From an uncultured Desulfobacterium sp. (lineage in GTDB: Bacteria > Desulfobacterota > Desulfobacteria > Desulfobacterales > Desulfobacteraceae): 8,640 bases of DNA. Position numbers and translations under genes: made by a program. Below the pieces are notes generated by a model. That model searched no databases. It saw only the letters and a program-made list of their open reading frames with translations, and was not told the origin of the DNA. Of the stretch, positions 6,073 to 8,640 are shown one piece after another. The stretch is from NCBI GenBank assembly GCA_937124525.1, contig CAKZLA010000081.1:1-8640 (forward strand). Direction: 5' to 3'. Numbering within the stretch: position 1 is the first letter of the stretch; each line of letters begins with the position of its first letter.

Positions 6073-7368
6073 ATGGGATTTATACCCGATAATTTAACAG
6101 ACGAAAAAATTAAAGACCTTCAGCTTAAAGGACTGAAATGGACGCTGAATCACGCCCTGAAAAATTCATCCTTTTATCAGAATAAATATAAAGATACAGG
6201 CATCACCGCCAATGATATCACCCAATTGTCTGATCTTGAAATGCTTCCATTCATTGACAAGCACGATCTCCAGAACGACTATCCCCTGCCCCTGAAGTCC
6301 GTACCTGATGAGGATGTGGTCAGAATCCACGGCTCTTCCGGAACCACGGGCAAACGAAAGGTCATGTGCTATACCCAGAATGATATCAACACTTGGGCAA
6401 ATATGTTTGCCAGGTGCTACGAGATATCGGGCATGACCCGGAAAGACCGGGTACACATTGCCGTGGGCTATGGCCTGTGGACCGCTGGAGCGGGTTTCCA
6501 GACAGGCTGCGAACGTTTTGGTGCCATGGCCGTTCCTCTGGGGCCGGTGAATACAGATATGCATGTGGAAATGCTGGTGGATATGCAGTGCACGGTGTTT
6601 TGTTCCACCGCTTCCATGGCCCTTCTCATGGCCGAAGAGATCAAAAAAAGGGACCTGAGATCCAAGATTGCCCTGAAAAAAATCATCCTGGGAGCCGAGC
6701 GCCACAGCGATGCCATGCGTGCCCACATCAGTGAGCTTCTGGGGGTTGAAGAGATCTATGATATTTATGGCCTCACCGAACTTTATGGTCCGGGCACCGG
6801 TCTGGATTGCGCGTATCACCAGGGAATTCATTATTGGAATGATCTCTTTATTTATGAAATCATTGATCCCACCACCCTGAAGCCCTTGCCTCCGGGGGAA
6901 GAAGGCGAACTGGTGATCACCTCCCTTCAAAAGGAAGCAAGCCCTCTGATTCGCTACCGCACCCATGATATCACCCGGTTGATCCCGGGGAAATGTCCCT
7001 GTGGATGCGCCTTTCCCAGGCATGGCAGAATCAGGGGCAGAAGTGATGATATGTTCATTTACAGGGCCGTGAACATCTATCCCAGCCAGATTGATATAGT
7101 GCTAAGCAAGGTTGAAACCGTGGGCAGCGAATACCAAATTCACCTGCATCACCAGGAAAACGGCCGGGATCTCATGACGGTGAAGGTTGAAAGGGCCCAG
7201 GGTGTTTCTCCAGATCTTGATCTGGACATTGCCCGGGATATATCTGATAAAATTCGACGACGCCTCATGGTGCGGTCCGCCGTGGAAGTGGTGAATTATC
7301 ACACCCTGCCCAGAACCCAGAAAAAGAACCAGCGGGTTTTTGACAAGCGTAATGGCAATTCAAAATAA
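6073..7368 (+). CDS. Phenylacetate-CoA ligase family (PaaK-like) AMP-forming acyl-CoA ligase
   Basis: A 431-residue cytoplasmic adenylate-forming enzyme; the length fits the PaaK family (about 430). Seen in order: phosphate-loop motif HGSSGTTGKRK (86-96), IYGLTELYGPG (231-241), GELVITSL (278-285), YRTHDIT (295-301), the PaaK-type cysteine stretch CPCGC (308-312) before GRIRGRSDDMFIYR (318-331), the NIYP turn (334-337), and the C-terminal PRTQKKNQRV. It should activate a carboxylic acid with ATP and CoA, giving the acyl-CoA, AMP and PPi. Next to IorAB an arylacetate is the likely substrate: its CoA ester is exactly the product side of IorAB. Substrate is inferred from context; PaaK-like enzymes also act on other acids. 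The same family pairs with iorAB in various anaerobes. An AGG lies 7 nt before the ATG, with an AAGGAA slightly further upstream. Confidence 0.85.
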   Translation: MGFIPDNLTDEKIKDLQLKGLKWTLNHALKNSSFYQNKYKDTGITANDITQLSDLEMLPFIDKHDLQNDYPLPLKSVPDEDVVRIHGSSGTTGKRKVMCYTQNDINTWANMFARCYEISGMTRKDRVHIAVGYGLWTAGAGFQTGCERFGAMAVPLGPVNTDMHVEMLVDMQCTVFCSTASMALLMAEEIKKRDLRSKIALKKIILGAERHSDAMRAHISELLGVEEIYDIYGLTELYGPGTGLDCAYHQGIHYWNDLFIYEIIDPTTLKPLPPGEEGELVITSLQKEASPLIRYRTHDITRLIPGKCPCGCAFPRHGRIRGRSDDMFIYRAVNIYPSQIDIVLSKVETVGSEYQIHLHHQENGRDLMTVKVERAQGVSPDLDLDIARDISDKIRRRLMVRSAVEVVNYHTLPRTQKKNQRVFDKRNGNSK

Positions 7369-7370
7369 CC

Positions 7371-7415
7371 GCCACGGGCAGACCTGGCTTGTACCTGGGT
7401 TTGCCCACAACAAAT
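7371..7415 (-). repeat. Palindromic repeat copy R0 inside the operon
   Basis: GCCACGGGCAGACC at the start and GCCCACAACAAAT at the end match the R1/R2 units, while the middle differs. The arms (7376-7384 with 7397-7406) still pair. It begins two bases after the ligase stop and ends just before the AGGGAG ribosome site of the TRAP gene. As a transcribed hairpin it could affect mRNA decay or the expression ratio across the junction. Confidence 0.7.
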
Positions 7416-7421
7416 AGGGAG
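7416..7421 (+). promoter_or_regulatory. Ribosome binding site of the TRAP binding-protein gene
   Basis: AGGGAG lies 5 nt before the ATG at 7427 and directly abuts the repeat hairpin, so structure formation could influence its access. Confidence 0.6.
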
Positions 7422-7426
7422 AAAAT

Positions 7427-8437
7427 ATGAAACAAGTATTTGGTAGAACTATAACCGTATTATTTGCAATTTTCACCATTATTCCCATCATGCCCGGCAA
7501 TGCAGACGCCGGAAGCACCAAGTTAAATTATGCCAACTTTCCACCAGCCCCCACCTTTCCCTGCGTTCAAATGGAGCGCTGGAAAACCGAGGTGGAAAAA
7601 CGCACCGACGGTGCCGTAAAAATAAATACCTTCCCCGGAGGAACTCTCCTTGGAGCCAAAGGCATGATGGATGGCGTCATTGCAGGACAAGCTGACATCG
7701 GCTGTATCTGCATGGCCTACCAGCCCGGACGGTTTGTGGTCACCAATGGCGTAAGTCTGCCCCTGGGAATTCCCAATTCAGAAACCGGCAGCCTGGTGCT
7801 GTTTGACCTTTTTGAGAAATACAAACCCGCCGCCTTTGACAAGGTAAAGGTGCTCACCATGTTCACCACAGCCCCCACCAACATCATGAGCAAACAGCCC
7901 GTGCACACCCTGGAGGATATTAAAGGGATGGACTTAAGGGCCTCGGGCGGTGCCGCAGAAATTCTTAAAAGCTGGGGTGCCAACCAGATTGGCATGCCCA
8001 TGTCCGCCACACCGGAGGCCCTGCAAAAGGGGGTGGTCCAGGGCCTGTTCTCTTCCCTGGAGGTGATGAAGGATTTGAAGTTTGCCGAGGATTGCAAATA
8101 TGTAACCATGACCAACACCGTGGTCTATCCCTTTGCCGTTGTCATGAATAAAGCCAAATGGAATGCCCTGCCTGAAGATGTTAAAAAAGTCATGGATGAC
8201 CTTGCCCGGGAACAGGCTAAATGGACCGGTACCTACATGGACGGTCATGTGGACAATGCAGTTGCCTGGTCCAAGGAGACCCATCAGGTGGAGTTCATCA
8301 CCCTTGATGAAAAAACCACCGAAGAATGGAACACCCCCCTGGCACCCATCACAGAAAAATGGATCACCAAGGCCACTTCCAAGGGATTCCCGGGAAAAAC
8401 CATTGTGGATGATATTTCAGCTTTGATTGCCCGATAA
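7427..8437 (+). CDS. TRAP transporter periplasmic solute-binding protein, DctP/TAXI-type fold
   Basis: A 336-residue exported protein. The N-terminus has a basic start (MKQVFGR), a hydrophobic core (TVLFAIFTIIPIM) and a likely signal-peptidase I site near NADA-GS (about residue 28). The mature protein has DctP-type features: FPGGTLLGAKGMMDGVIAGQADIG (69-92), the LEDIKGMDLRASGG segment with Arg171 in the position that binds the ligand carboxylate in this family, GMPMSATPEALQKGVVQGLFSS (189-210), and the PFAVVMNKAKWNALPEDVKK stretch. TRAP transporters take up organic acids using the ion gradient; the DctQ/DctM membrane subunits are not in the window and could follow downstream. The position after a CoA ligase suggests it feeds that enzyme its acid. 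The ligand itself is unknown. Confidence 0.88.
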   Translation: MKQVFGRTITVLFAIFTIIPIMPGNADAGSTKLNYANFPPAPTFPCVQMERWKTEVEKRTDGAVKINTFPGGTLLGAKGMMDGVIAGQADIGCICMAYQPGRFVVTNGVSLPLGIPNSETGSLVLFDLFEKYKPAAFDKVKVLTMFTTAPTNIMSKQPVHTLEDIKGMDLRASGGAAEILKSWGANQIGMPMSATPEALQKGVVQGLFSSLEVMKDLKFAEDCKYVTMTNTVVYPFAVVMNKAKWNALPEDVKKVMDDLAREQAKWTGTYMDGHVDNAVAWSKETHQVEFITLDEKTTEEWNTPLAPITEKWITKATSKGFPGKTIVDDISALIAR

Positions 8438-8458
8438 AATAGTATATTTTCTTACAAA

Positions 8459-8481
8459 ATGGGCAGGCAGTCTCTGCCCAT
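8459..8481 (+). terminator. Hairpin after the TRAP gene, possible terminator
   Basis: ATGGGCAG (8459-8466) pairs perfectly with CTGCCCAT (8474-8481) around a 7-nt loop, 21 bp after the TRAP stop. No clean T-run follows (CCTTATTAT), so it is a weak intrinsic terminator at best. The GGGCAG/CTGCCC arms are those of the nearby palindromic repeats, so it may be a degenerate repeat unit. Confidence 0.4.
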
Positions 8482-8486
8482 CCTTA

Positions 8487-8547
8487 TTATAACTGCCACG
8501 GGCAGACCGTATTGGGGATCTGACCTACCCACAATAAATATCGAAAC
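8487..8547 (-). repeat. Palindromic repeat unit R1
   Basis: It runs TTATAACTGCCACGGGCAG to ATATCGAAAC and matches R2 over 61 bp with four differences, at an offset of exactly 93 bp. Orientation is opposite to the L units. Confidence 0.8.
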
Positions 8548-8579
8548 TCCAGTTATTACAAATCATCGGACGGAGTTTC
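8543..8579. repeat. Spacer hairpin between R1 and R2
   Basis: GAAACTCC (8543-8550) pairs perfectly with GGAGTTTC (8572-8579). The 10-mer GACGGAGTTT at 8569-8578 recurs inverted at 3327-3336 in the left array, showing the spacers of both arrays share ancestry. Confidence 0.65.
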
Positions 8580-8640
8580 TTATAACTGCCACGGGCAGAC
8601 CGTATTGGGGATTTGGCCTGCCCACAACAAATATCGAAAC
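8580..8640 (-). repeat. Palindromic repeat unit R2, running to the window edge
   Basis: Bases 8580-8631 are the exact reverse complement of 3440-3491. The last bases ATATCGAAAC repeat the start of the R1-R2 spacer hairpin, so the array very probably continues to the right of the window. Confidence 0.85.

Overview
The window looks like part of a chromosome from an anaerobic, ferredoxin-using bacterium, most likely a sulfate reducer of the Desulfobacterota (Desulfobacterales-like). This rests on the two-subunit indolepyruvate:ferredoxin oxidoreductase next to a phenylacetate-CoA-ligase-type enzyme and a TRAP binding protein, on the general style of the proteins, and on the many palindromic repeats between genes. 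The taxon is an inference from gene content; there is no rRNA or tRNA in the window.

Left part (1-2783, minus strand, noticeably AT-rich): a tightly packed operon read right to left. The order is an SMC/OLD-like AAA ATPase with a C-terminal DUF3696 (1377-2783), a PIN-fold putative RNase (848-1384, overlapping it by 8 bp), an RNA ligase of the nucleotidyltransferase superfamily (165-851, ATGA overlap with the PIN gene), and the beginning of a 2H-family RNA 2',3'-cyclic phosphodiesterase (ThpR/LigT type) that runs off the left edge (1-157). A switchable ATPase, an RNA cutter, an end-healing enzyme and a sealing enzyme in one transcript suggest an RNA damage-and-repair or anti-phage system. This is the most interesting content of the window. 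Just upstream lies a 5'-truncated relic of a protein ending in an MIT_C (MITD1-like, phospholipase-D-fold) domain (2817-3005).

Middle (about 3006-3691): no convincing intact gene. It holds a GC-rich imperfect hairpin of about 180 nt (3086-3262), then an array of short palindromic elements (3290-3491), then about 200 bp of leader before the next operon.

Right part (3692-8437, plus strand, more GC-rich): iorA and iorB (abutting, TAA|ATG), a phenylacetate-CoA-ligase-like AMP-forming enzyme, and a TRAP-type periplasmic solute-binding protein. Together they fit uptake of an aryl- or other carboxylic acid, activation to its CoA thioester, and ferredoxin-linked interconversion of the acyl-CoA with the 2-oxoacid, either for degradation or for aromatic amino-acid salvage. 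A copy of the palindromic repeat sits between the ligase and the TRAP gene. Two more copies follow the TRAP gene and continue past the right edge. The repeat at 3440-3491 is an exact 52-bp inverted copy of 8580-8631, so this metabolic cluster is bracketed by inverted repeats.
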